Below are positions 19,350 to 29,080 of a DNA stretch of 38,009 nucleotides, one piece after another. The stretch is from Chara braunii (Eukaryota; Streptophyta; Charophyceae; Charales; Characeae). Numbering within the stretch: the first letter of the stretch is position 1; each line of letters opens with the position of its first letter. A program made the position numbers and the translations under genes. The stretch lies in the NCBI GenBank assembly GCA_003427395.1, contig BFEA01000089.1, positions 2,246,214 to 2,284,222 on the forward strand. The letters run 5' to 3'. The notes beneath the pieces are model-generated. The model was not told where the DNA came from, did no database searches, and was given only the letters and a program-made list of their open reading frames with translations.

Positions 19350-22300
19350 TAGTCGACCGACCTGGGCCGTGCTGCGGTTTTTGTTTAGGGGATGAAAGTC
19401 GTTCTTGGGTTATGTGCGTGGCCGACGGTGGGACCGGCACGCCGCTAGGCACACGGGGTGGTGAGGGCGCGGTCCAAGTAGGCCGGTGCGGGTACCTAGT
19501 GTTGGCGGGCCGGTTGCAGGTGGGAAAGGAGGGCCTAGGTTGTTCTTCCCAGGCCTAGGCACGACGCGGCACCGCTTCACATTGAAGCTCGCGCTTCGCT
19601 GTATCAGGCTTGGGCTTAGTCTTATTGGTTACGGTATTGGACTATTGCGGCGGAGGTGCAGGGATCGAGGGCCAGTGGAGCATCGGCGCAGCAACGGCGG
19701 AGCGTCAAGGAGAGCTGAGGGGGTTGAGGGCCCGACGGGGCTATCCCTCCTTGGTTTTGTTGGTAGATGCGACGACGGGCCCGATCCGCGGGTTGGTGGG
19801 GTGCCGGCGGTTCCCGCCCTTGTTAGGACCGCATGTATAGATATGTGTTACTGTTTTTTTTTTATTATCCGTAGGCCCCGTTTGGCTTAGGGGGCGTGGT
19901 ATCGAGGCGACGGCTCAGGGCCGAGGGTCTGGCCAGTGGGTACGCTCCCGAACCGTCAAGGCACCAGCCGGATAGCCCCGGCATTGTCGCGAAGTCAGGG
20001 TTCGTCGGGGCAGCCGTTAAGGCTGGGGTCATACGGGGGAGGCCGGAAGGGCCTGGAGCAGGGGCGGTGTGGGGAGGCTCGGGGATGAACCCGGACGCAG
20101 ACGGGGAAAGGTGCGTGCCCTCACCCACTGGTAGGCCGAAGTCAAAGAGGCCGGGTGACTTTTGGCGCCACCACGGGGCACCGCCCCGGCCAAACCCGTT
20201 GGGACGTTTGGCGGGGGGGACATCGGGGGACGTAGGGGAGAGTAGTGTGGCCAGGCGGACGGGCGGGCCGTATAAGTAAGAACGGCCCGACAGTTGAAGG
20301 ATTTTTTTTTTTGGGGAATCGGGCGCTGCAGGGCCGCTCGGTATCGGGGAGCTGTTGTCGGCAACAGGGAGGTGAGGTGGAGCCGACGGGCAAGCCGCAG
20401 AGTGTAGAGAAGAGGAGAGGGGTGAACGAACCCGGTCGCGGAGGTGTGTTGGATACGTGCGGGTGAGAGGGAGTAGTGACGGGAGGAGCTACGAGTGACG
20501 AGGGGGCCAGTAGATAAGGCGTAGATGGTGAAAGACAGACGGTGGGGCTGAGTGGGTAGCGATGCGCAGCACCGGGGTGGACTAGTAGACGCAGTGACGG
20601 GCGTTGAGCATCTAGTAGGAGCGAATGGAGCTGGGCGTTAAAACGCGCCAGGTGCATACAGACGGAAGCTGGAAAGGGCAAGGAGCTATGACGAGGTGGG
20701 AAGGTTGTTGCTCGCCCGTTTCTTAGCGAAATCAGGCGAGAGTAGATACTAGACAGGGGTTTTTCGGTTGTGTGAATCCGAGTATGAAGTCAGTTTGGCC
20801 AATTAGTTGGTAGGGTGGGAGGTTAGTAGCAACAGGGGTGCGCCGAGCTATGGCCGATGTGGAAAAGAGCAGGAGGAGGAAATACTGATCTCGTTCGTTT
20901 CTTGATGAAAACGAACGAACGAAGACTCAAATTGGGGGTTTTCGAGGTGGGCGAGCTAGGATCTGGAGTCGGATTTAGTAGAAGGTTAGTATAATAGGAG
21001 TTAGTAGTAAAAGCAGGTGCGTGGTGATGTCATGTGGGGAGGTATGGTGAGAGTAGGAACACGAGGATGACGCTCGATCCGCGATGCAATCAAGCGAAGT
21101 AAAATGCTAACCGGAGGTTCTGGAGCTAGGCGAAATGAGTGGTGAAGGCGGATTGGAAGGTGGAGGGGTAGGCTTGGTGATGCGAAGCATGGGGGCCGAA
21201 TGTGGGGGGGATTTCGTTTCCCTTGAAGTGACATGTATATTTCCGTGTTCTAGCAGAAGATTCATTCGATTTTTGCTTAGTTCACTGACAGGAGTAACGA
21301 GAGGTGAGTGTGGGGTAGGGGACTTACCTGTTAGNGATGTATAGNAGAATCCGACGAGGGAAGTAGCCTCNCGCTATCTCTCTCCGTANGCATGGCTGAN
21401 CTGGCAGTGTGGGAATCTGCCNGGTATCTTGGCTAGGTGCGCTCGCATGTGAGAAGGGGAGGAGCGCGGACCTGGCGTGGTACGNCTGTCTGCAGCAAGA
21501 AGGAACGAATAGACTGTGCATGGTGGATTGAACATTGAGTTATGATGACGGGTTGTTGACTGGCCGATCAGCGGGTGCACTCTGCGGAACTGTGCAGGAC
21601 TGCGGATTGGTGGCTGGTTGTGTATTCATCGTACCCCCTTCTTGCATTGACGGTGTTTTCCCACGCCCATGTCTACTGTCACTGGGTTTTGCTACTGTGC
21701 ACGTTGAGTTGGGGAGACAAAGTATCAGGTGTTGCTCGGTCCTTTGGCAGGAGTGGTGTGAGGAAACCGCATGGGTTTGAAGCTCGCCTGTTAGCAAGGT
21801 GCACTGCTCGGCGGGCTAGCGAAAGTAGCCACCGCCGAAGGAAGCAGCGAGCACGACGGGGAGGGTGAGTCTGCCAAGGTTTTTGCAGAAGGTTCATTCC
21901 CTTCTCCACGTACTTGGCAGGAGACGGACACTTACCTGGAGTTGAGCTGCAGACCGACCGACAGAGGCGGGGTCCGAAGCGGGGGACAGTCGCAGAGTCG
22001 ATGCCTTACCTACCTAGTCGTTGTAGGTGCCCATGCGCTGTATGGAGATCTGCAGCGGTCAAGCCTAGCCTCGAACTGTTGTTGAAGTATTTGACTCGGC
22101 ATGACCATCGCTTTTGGTTGCAGTACCCGGAAGGCCACGGCTACTATTGACTGTGCACACGAGCTCGGGTCAGCAGCAGGAGATCGCATACTGTTGCTGC
22201 CTGCAAGTGGCGACCACGTACCTTCTGCATACTACCGCAGGCTGTGACCGGTTGATTATAACCTACCAAGCAGCGGCAGCTGTGCTAAGGAGGGGCGGCT

Positions 22301-22700
22301 AGGCTGCAAAGAAGGTTGCCTCCGCAGTGTGGGGGAGTAGGTGTGGAGGGGGGTTCATTGTCGTGATTTGGGAACTCACTAGGGAGTTGCCAAGAAGTCA
22401 ACAATCCACGGTTGACTCCTGTTGACCAAGTAACCCGACGTGTTTGGCCACCATTGCGGGGCCCTCAGGCGCATCAAGGAATCAAGGCCCTCTTCTGCGA
22501 GTCTGAGAGCACCCTCCTTGTATCTGAGAGACTGAACCTTTCTACTTCTGCCCTTCTTTCTCTAAGTCTAGTCTGTTGGTGCTAAGAGGAAGGCGGCAGG
22601 CGGGATTGCAACCCGTGATCCGCGCCAAGGCCTTTGTGGGAGGTTCGCCTCACTGATTGCGAGAGCTCTGCCGGAGCCTAAGCGAGGCTCTGGAGGCAGG
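19350..22700. other. GC-rich non-coding block with seven ambiguous bases
   Basis: The base composition changes sharply from the AT-rich left to a G-rich plus strand. Frames here (for example minus 20,142-20,681) are Pro/Ser/Arg-rich products of composition and lack domains. N occurs at 21,335, 21,345, 21,371, 21,389, 21,400, 21,422 and 21,485, as expected for a consensus over divergent repeat copies. Three hairpins stand out: CTCGCC/GGCGAG (20,711/20,735), TCGTTCGTTT/AAACGAACGA (20,892/20,910) and CTGCCAAG/CTTGGCAG (21,871/21,913). The first two are 180 bp apart in a diverged tandem unit. Confidence 0.5.
22396..22417. promoter_or_regulatory. AGTCAAC/GTTGACT hairpin
   Basis: Perfect 7-bp arms separated by 8 bases lie about 330 bp upstream of the TATA-like box. 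The arms contain TTGAC cores, the core of plant W-box elements bound by WRKY factors. A regulatory role is inference. Confidence 0.35.
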
Positions 22701-22728
22701 GAATTGAGAGGTGACCATTCCTTTCCCT

Positions 22729-22736
22729 CTATATAC
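22729..22736 (+). promoter_or_regulatory. TATA-like box of the LTR promoter
   Basis: CTATATAC lies in a pyrimidine-rich context (TTTCCCTCTATATACCC), the usual look of plant TATA boxes. A start about 30 bp downstream would put the hairpin array at 22,974-23,800 in the transcribed leader. No other convincing TATA is seen between 22.0 kb and the primer site. The TSS is inferred. Confidence 0.45.
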
Positions 22737-22973
22737 CCTGACATAACCCCTACTTGTACGTCTTGCTATGTTTGACTGAGTGTACGACATGCACCCCTAC
22801 TTTGACTTTGGTTTGACTGACATGACACAACTCAGATTAAGTAAAGGAATGTGTGCGCAATCTCAGTTTCGGTTTTTGTTAATTTCCTGAAGGCAGATTG
22901 TGAACACAAGGGGTGCATCTGGAGGAAGGGTGGGTAAAAGGTGGTTTTGCTTGAGCGTGGATGGGTCCTATGG

Positions 22974-23800
22974 GGTCACACCAGTTCCATAAGATTGGAC
23001 GGTCTGACCGCTGTGCTTTATTTTTGAATTGCATGGAGAGTCAGACCAGTTCCATAAGATAGGACGGTCTGATTGCTCTTAATTGTGAGGGTTGGACTGT
23101 GGCTGATTTTTCAGGGGCCAAACCTGTACCATAACATTGGAGGGTTTGGTTGTCATGTTTGATTGGGGTTTGTTCTGTTTCTTTTGTTTCTGATCGAGGA
23201 GGTCTGAGCAAGTCCATAAGATTGGACGGCTCAGACCCCGCTCTTGTTTCATTCCGAGGGAGTAATTCTCGCTGAGGGCAGGGCATGTCCATAAGATTGG
23301 ACGACCTTGGATTCATGCCGCACACAGTGAATCAGAGAGAAACGAACCTGGCAAAGGACCAGATATGTTTCATAAGATTGGACGGTGTGGCCCAATGCCT
23401 CGGACATGCTGGAACCCAAAAGGTTAAATTTTGACTATATTTTATACTATCCTATGTATGAACAGGCTAACCAGGCATGGGTTCCATAAGATTGGACGGC
23501 CTGGCTATAGTTTATTATGAAATGAAGAGAATATAACTAAGATTATAATTGAAGGTAACCCTGGGCAGGCTGAGCCTTATTCTAAGATGAACGGCTCAGT
23601 CCTATGCCCAGTTGTTGAACAACAAGCTCAGAGATATATATATAAGTTGGATATTAAACAGTTTTGTGCGACTAAGCCTTGTTTTAAGATGAGCGGCCTA
23701 GTCGTATGCCCAAAAGGAAGAGAGAAGTAGTTGTGCAACCTGTTTGTGTATACTCAATGGCTGAGTCTGGCAAGTTCCATAAGATTTGACGGCTTGACTT
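22974..23800 (+). repeat. Array of about ten hairpin units, core CCATAAGATTGGACGG
   Basis: Cores sit near 22,991, 23,056, 23,133, 23,219, 23,294, 23,373, 23,488, 23,584, 23,686 and 23,782. Flanking arms differ from unit to unit yet stay complementary: GGTCACACC/GGTCTGACC (8 of 9), TCAGACC/GGTCTGA, CCAAACC/GGTTTGG, GGTCTGAGC/GCTCAGACC, CCAGGC/GCCTGG, CTGAGCC/GGCTCAG (plus a second stem CTGGGCA/TGCCCAG outside it) and CGACTAAGCC/GGCCTAGTCG (9 of 10). The units at 23,294, 23,373 and 23,782 are weaker or bulged. The core can itself fold (GTCC...GGAC). Spacers are unrelated in sequence and 65-115 bp apart centre to centre. Confidence 0.85.
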
Positions 23801-24089
23801 TATGCCCTATGTAAGCTGGGTATAAGGGAATAAAGTATCGAGAGATTACGAACTATTGTTTGTAAAGTTTGACCTGGGATGGTGAGAGTACTTACCTTTG
23901 TGGGTTGGTCTGCATGAGACTGAGTGAGGCTACTACTTGGTTTGAGTGTCAGATTGACAGGTAGTTGCTTTAGAGACTCGCCTCGTGCTAAAGCGATAGG
24001 AGTTAATCCAATTCCTGCATTTTCTGAGGTAAGTTTTTTTTACTTACATCGATTTTCGCATTTTTTGGGATCTTTTGTTATACTTGGCT

Positions 24090-24420
24090 TTGTATAAATT
24101 TTGGTAAGCTACTTTCTCTACGGGAAGCGCTGCCGAAATTTCTGCAAATCCAAGGAGTTAGTCAAATTTTGACTTGTCGAAGTTCAACTTGTCTAAAGTT
24201 TATATATAACTTAGTAAAAATATGGAAAGTCCCCTTTTCTAAAGGGAGTGCTGCCCAAATTTTTGCTAATTCAGGGAGTTAGACAAAAAATTGAACTTTG
24301 GAAAGTCAAAGATCATTTTTGGTTTCATATTTTGGCTGATATAAAGTATGAGAAGGCACTTTTCCTACGGGAAGCGCTGCGGAATTTTTTCAGATTTAAA
24401 AGAGTTAGATTATATTTTGA
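24090..24420 (+). repeat. LTR subrepeats (copy 3)
   Basis: Three units carry CTACGGGAAGCGCTGCCGAA-like sequence at about 24,118, 24,240 (diverged, AAAGGGAGTGCTGCCCAA) and 24,366. They are preceded by TATAAATTTTGG-like and followed by GGAGTTAG-like sequence. This LTR has fewer units than the copy at 15,720-16,490, so copy number varies between LTRs. Confidence 0.75.
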
Positions 24421-26151
24421 CAGGTGACGATTCTGGCAATCCACCCTGAATAGGGGAGATCCTGCCGTTAGTCTACCTTTGCTTTGGGCACTGGCTTAGA
24501 GGTAGACTTAGACCTGGTTGGCAGATAGTCTTGAGTGATAATGTGTTTTGGAGTTCTATTCTCCATGGACTTATAGGTTAGTCTGGGGATTGGCCTGTCT
24601 TGTGGTACAGGTCCACTTGACCGTTTGATTCAGGACTTGGACTAGATTCAGTTTGATCCTACGAGGATCATTTTCTGTTATCACTGATATCAGGTCGGTT
24701 GCCGATTCGTCGGTCTACGACTCAATTCCAACTCACTCGTCACACCCAACCTAAAAGGCTTTAGCCCTGGTGACTTTATTGTTTGTTGAGGGTTTCACCC
24801 GGACTTTTATTGAATGGCCATTTAACAAAGGTACTGAGTATTTAATTATGGTTTGTTGGGCGGGAGACTGGGGCTTGCATGGCTAAAGCAAGGGGTATGA
24901 GTGTGGAGATTGGTTGGGGTTGACTCCGTGTAGTGCGTGGTTGCTGCTCGATTCTTTGATGTGATTGCAGGTAAACCCTGTGGCTCGGATTTGGATTTGG
25001 GGTTGCCTGCGATCTCATATATGTACTTATGGCTATAAGAAGTCCCACAGTGTCTGTGAGCAGTGATCGTCGCAACTTTATCTCCCCTATGTGTGTATGC
25101 TTGGGTGTATTTACTGTGGGGGTTCGCGAGGCCGGGGCCGCGATTACCACATATGACTGGCATCGTTGGTCGGTATGGGACTGGCCAGCAGCCGCACAAC
25201 CTTATGTAAAAATCCTGCGTTCGATGCTTCGTCGCCCCAACGCCCAGAGGTTATGGGATCGGGAGGCTCGCACGTGGACGCAAACGCTTGAGGTCATTGT
25301 AGGCCGTGGGCATCACCCGAGGAGAGAGAGGGTACCCCCAAAGGATCATGACCCTGGCTGGAAAAGAGGGGGCCCTCGGCCCATTTGTCTGCTTTTTAGG
25401 GGTTTTTTTTTGTTGGACGTTGTAGTCCGTGGCAACCGTCAAAGTCAAACCCCTTGATGTTTGACCGCCACGACAGCTTAAAGTTGTCTACTCAACCCCT
25501 CTGCACAGGGTGCAGAAGAGGGTGTGGTTTTCAACCGCGCATGGCGGTTATCCAGCGCCGAGAGATTAACCCTCAAGGTGCGTGTCAGCCGACACTTGAG
25601 TGTCGAATGCGACCCTCGAGATTAACAAGGACCGCACGATTACGGGCACTACATAGTACGCCATCATTGCGACTGCTTGCGTACGTCTACATTGCGAGCC
25701 GATATGGGTTAGCCCTGCGTCCACGCAGTTGTATACTAACTCGCGCGCGCGACGCTTGTTTGATTTTCGTGTCGGGAAGTTATGGGTTGGTTGCCGAGGG
25801 GCTAGGAGCGTTGTCGCGTTGCTTGTGTTGTGTCGCATTGTATGTGCGTGCGTGTGTGTTTTATTTTTGTGTTCGTAAAGTGGTGTGCGCGTGGTGTGTG
25901 GGATGCGTCCTAGTCGACCGACGACGAGTCGCGCTTGGGACCTCAGCCCCCCCAAGATGTCGGTTCGCATGCGGGTCCGATAGGCGTATTACCGCGCGTA
26001 CCCCCTATGCTACAGCGAACGAGAAACGCCCTCGGCTGGTTCACCTCTGCGATTGCAACCGAGTAGCTTTCGTACTGTTGACTGGTAGCTCGGCGAGGAT
26101 ACGCCCACCGAAGGGAGGTGACAACTCCCGTAAGGTGGAGGTAAGTTGTGC

Positions 26152-26188
26152 CTCGCGTAGTCCCTATCCTGTCGTAGGGGCTCGCGAG
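26152..26188 (+). promoter_or_regulatory. Conserved LTR-terminal hairpin (copy 3)
   Basis: Outer arms CTCGCG (26,152-26,157) and CGCGAG (26,183-26,188), inner arms CCCTA (26,162-26,166) and TAGGG (26,175-26,179), loop TCCTGTCG. The fold is kept in all three LTRs, 110-145 bp before the LTR end. It would lie in U5 RNA close to the primer site. Confidence 0.65.
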
Positions 26189-26331
26189 AGGTATGGCTGG
26201 CGCACTCGGCCGGAGCGGCCTAAGGAAGCTTCATTTGTGTGTTCGCGACGAGGTTGGTCCAACTCCTGCGTGACGCGGCCGAGAGGGTCCCGCGCTGCCA
26301 CGTGCGGTGTCGGGCCGATGCGCTCGACAGG

Positions 26332-26349
26332 TGGCGCCGTTGCCGGGGA
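26332..26349 (+). promoter_or_regulatory. Primer binding site for tRNA-Asp
   Basis: TGGCGCCGTTGCCGGGGA is complementary over 18 bases to the 3' end of plant tRNA-Asp including CCA (recalled sequence). It begins two bases after the LTR end CA at 26,329. Among land plant Ty3 elements tRNA-Asp priming is familiar from the Athila group. Other groups use it too, so it is not a lineage marker by itself. Confidence 0.93.
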
Positions 26350-26740
26350 TGAAGGAAGCCTACCGTTGTCCCTGGTGGATAGACATCAGGGCATGAGAAT
26401 GAGAGAGAACTAGGCACGCGAGCAAATAAGAGAAGAACTATGAGATGGATCGTATAGTAGTCTATATGGCTGTGTGGGTGTGAATGTTGATCTGATTGGT
26501 GGTTTGGCTGATGGCATGAACGAGGAGAGTATGTGAGTGAATTCTGTGATGAGAATGGGTCTTACTTAGGTGAACCCTAGGGAGGTAGGAAGCAGAGAGA
26601 GAGATGTCTGCCAGGTCCAGAGCGTCAGGTGCTTAGGTGGTCGGTCCGATAGGATCGTGAAGGAATTGACTGCTGAGTGGAACCTTTCGTCCTATCGCTT
26701 CTTATAACAGGGGGATTGAAGCCGAAGGCAGTTAATCAAT
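26350..26740 (+). other. Untranslated leader between primer site and gag
   Basis: No frame of note. A pyrimidine-rich stretch ending CTTCTTATAACAG at 26,709 could be a 3' splice site 31 bases before the first gag ATG. The purine-rich run AGAGAGAGA lies at 26,595-26,603. Confidence 0.4.
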
Positions 26741-28932
26741 ATGTCTGAGGAGATGGCGAACGGTGGGAGAAAGCTTGTACGCTCGACGACCTCATCGATG
26801 CCCTGGATAAGCGCAAGAGAGCGCCGAGCAATGTCACGAAGGTTGATACTTTCCACTTCAAGGGAGAACGGGTGTCCGACTGGCTGGACCTGGCGGAGCA
26901 AGCACCGGTGGGGCTGTCGGACGAGGTCAAGCTCCAGCGAGTCATAAGATATGTCCTTCATAGCCACCATCAGGAAGTGGGCAAGGTCGTGGATGCCGCC
27001 AATGGTAGTTGGGCGAGGTTCAGGGACATGATGCAGAGAAAGTACAGGTTGGGGGATGGCTTGCTAACCATGGCGGATTTGGAGGCCATGAACAAGGACG
27101 ACTTCTCCACGATTGGGGCGTTTGTGCACGAGTTTAAAAGAAAGGCGCGAAAGGTGCACGGGATCTCCGAAGAAACGCAGTGTGCCATATTTTTGGGTCT
27201 GCTTACTGGCTCGGAGGCCTCGGAGCTGACGGGTCACGGAGGGGGAAATGAGAAACTCACCTGGGCCACTATCGGCAAAGGGGTGGAAGAGGGGAGCCTG
27301 GACCAGGTGGAGCAGCACCAGGTGCGGCTGCAAAGGCGCAAGAGAAAGGGAAGGGATGCCACCACGTCCGGGAGCCCAGGGGTGAAGAGGACCGTCACGG
27401 ACGTATTGGCAGCGCTGGGGTATGATAACGAGGCGGAAGTGCAAAAGAGGGGAGTGATCGTGGCCCAAGGCCGGACGTCGGGGGCAGTCAAAGAGGAGGC
27501 TAGGCGTGAGGACTATGGCGGAGAAGAGACGGGCTCCCAGATCCTAACCAAGGCCCAGAGGAAGCAGCGGAATTTACAAGTGGGGGGTCAAGGATCCGGA
27601 AAAGGGCAGGTCCCGCAAGCGATTGTTGCGCCGCCACCTGCTGCCACGACAACGTCAGCGACGGTCGAGCCGTCATGTATGGGGTCGCCGCCGGCTTGTG
27701 GGCACTGGGTGCCGCATTGTCAGCCTGCATCCTGGCCCAGTTGTAATCACTGCACCTCGTGCGGGGGTAGTCAAACTCACCCCGGGCAAATGGTCCCTTA
27801 TGCGGGCCCAACAGCAAGTATGGGGCCCCCGAGCTACCCTGCGGCTCAGGGTCAGCTTGTGGCCCAACCACCTCCCTCCCAACAGGCCTCGCAGGCTAGC
27901 GTGGCCGGTGGAGGAAACCAAGGACAAGACGGACAAGGCAATAGAGGCCGAGGTCAAGGGGGTCGAGGAGGTGGCGGCCAAGGCCGGGGAGGAAATGGTG
28001 GGGGTCGTGGGGGTGGTTGGAATGGTCAAAAGGGCCAGAACCAAGGTGGCCGGGGTGGCCAGGAAGGGGGCCAAGGGTATGGGAGGCCCCGCTTTGATTG
28101 GCGAAATGCCACCTGTTGGCATTGTGGCGATGTAGGCCACACTGTGCGGTTCTGCGAGCGGCGGCGGGAGGATGAATTGTCAGGGTTAATCTCCTTCTGT
28201 ATGGACGGGGATATATATGATAAGTGGGGTGAGCATATCGACCCCAGGACCCCGGGAGGAATCAGGCAAGAGGTTCTCCGACGAGCAGCAGCGGGACCCA
28301 CAGCACCCCCGACAATGTTTAGGATGTGGCAGGAGAAGGAAGGGCCGACCGTAAGAGTCGAGGAGATTGTAGGGGATAGTGAGGAGGTCACTCAACGACT
28401 AAAGGCGGGGACTATAAGGGAGGAGCCAATAGTCGTCGAATCGGATGACGAGGGGCAGGAAGGCGAAGGAGAGCCGGCCATAGTCCTCATGGGGAGGATG
28501 GAAGATCTGCTGGAAAAGGTGGGAAGGTACCAGCGGACGTTGCAGGCCCTGTGTGAAGAAGCCCGAGAGTGGGAGGCCAATCTACTTGAGGTCTTCCTCT
28601 ACGACTCCGGACCTGAGCCTTCGCCAGGACAACAGGGGTACCCAAGAGTGGCGACTGTAGGGACGGGCCCTAGGTCAGGTATGGCCTATAGACCCCCCAC
28701 GTCGCATGGGAGGGTGCCGCAGGCGGCTCGGACTAGGAGCCAAAACAAGGCCGGGCCTAGCCAAAAGCCCAGTCAGGCACCCCCTCGAAAGGAGTCCAAG
28801 CCAGGACGTAGGAAGGAGGTGGTGGAGGTCCCGGAGGAAGAGGAAGAGGATGACGACGAAGAGGATGAGAGGCTCCGACAAGAGGAGGATCAGCGGGCGG
28901 AGCTGAGGGCCAAAAATAGATATATAGTATAG
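26741..28932 (+). CDS. gag: Gag polyprotein (capsid and zinc knuckle), frameshifted at its start
   Basis: Gag forms the particle and binds element RNA. The likely start is ATG 26,741 (MSEEMANGGRKL). The main frame, which has no ATG before the capsid region, takes over about base 26,780, so a one-base indel is inferred. The capsid-like region follows: TFHFKGERVSDWLDLAEQ, then RYVLHSHHQEVGKVV and SWARFRDMMQRKYRLGDG (about 26,840-27,060), then a conserved FSTIGAFVHEFKRKARKVHG block. A Gly/Arg/Gln-rich tract at 27,910-28,100 precedes a CCHC zinc knuckle, CWHCGDVGHTVRFC (28,113-28,155). The C-terminus is acidic (EEEEEDDDEEDE). The stop at 28,930 lies inside a 162-bp insertion. Without it, gag and the protease region would share one frame. 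Family membership is secure. Function in this copy is doubtful. Confidence 0.9.
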
Positions 28933-29080
28933 TTGAATTCAAAATGTAATAAATGCTTTATCAAACGAATTGTATTATAAAAAATATGGTTTCTTAAAAT
29001 CAAGAAATCAGAATGAATATATTCAATAGAATCATTCTCATATTATTACAATCATATTCTTCTTGAAATTAGAAGAAATA
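28919..29080. mobile_element. 162-bp AT-rich insertion splitting gag from pol
   Basis: A sharp AT-rich island interrupts GC-rich coding DNA. AAATA occurs at both edges (28,914-28,918 and 29,076-29,080) and may be a 5-bp target duplication, although it is low complexity. The length is exactly 54 codons, so the frame before and after is the same. The insert contributes in-frame TAG, TAA and TGA. It contains AGAATGA...TCATTCT around a GAATATATTC palindrome at the centre. It could be a small foldback MITE or a short intron-like segment. Confidence 0.6.

Larger units (their letters stand above)
19120..26329 (+). mobile_element. 5' LTR of the large Ty3/gypsy element
   Basis: The right end is secure: GCTCGACA at 26,329, two bases before a perfect tRNA-Asp primer site. 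The left part at 19,165-19,325 matches the beginning of the minus-strand element's 3' LTR (within about 440-660 bp of its TG start), so an LTR of about 7 kb is implied, if the GC-rich middle (19.35-22.9 kb) is part of it rather than an insertion. Landmarks in order are an 18-bp palindrome (19,172), the GC-rich block, a TATA-like box (22,729), a hairpin array (22,974-23,800), subrepeats (24,090-24,420), GATCCTACGAGGATC (24,656) and a terminal hairpin (26,152). Long frames such as 25,454-26,413 are not conserved in the sister LTRs and are not genes. Confidence 0.65.

Noticed and set aside
20142-20681. 179-codon minus-strand frame in GC-rich block
   Set aside because: Pro/Ser/Arg-rich composition product without a domain, start context or partner. 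Overlapping frames on both strands look alike.
22974-23800. CRISPR-like array (constant repeat, variable spacers)
   Set aside because: Spacing is irregular, arms next to the core vary in concert, cores are imperfect and the context is a eukaryotic LTR without cas genes.
25454-26413. 319-codon open frame in the 5' LTR
   Set aside because: The homologous LTR segments at 17.7-18.0 kb and 12.1-12.5 kb do not keep this frame and show their longest frames in other phases. The translation has no domain and follows GC content.
27673-28140. Long antisense frame under gag
   Set aside because: Mirror of the Gly-rich gag tract. Ala/Thr/Pro-rich with no domain.
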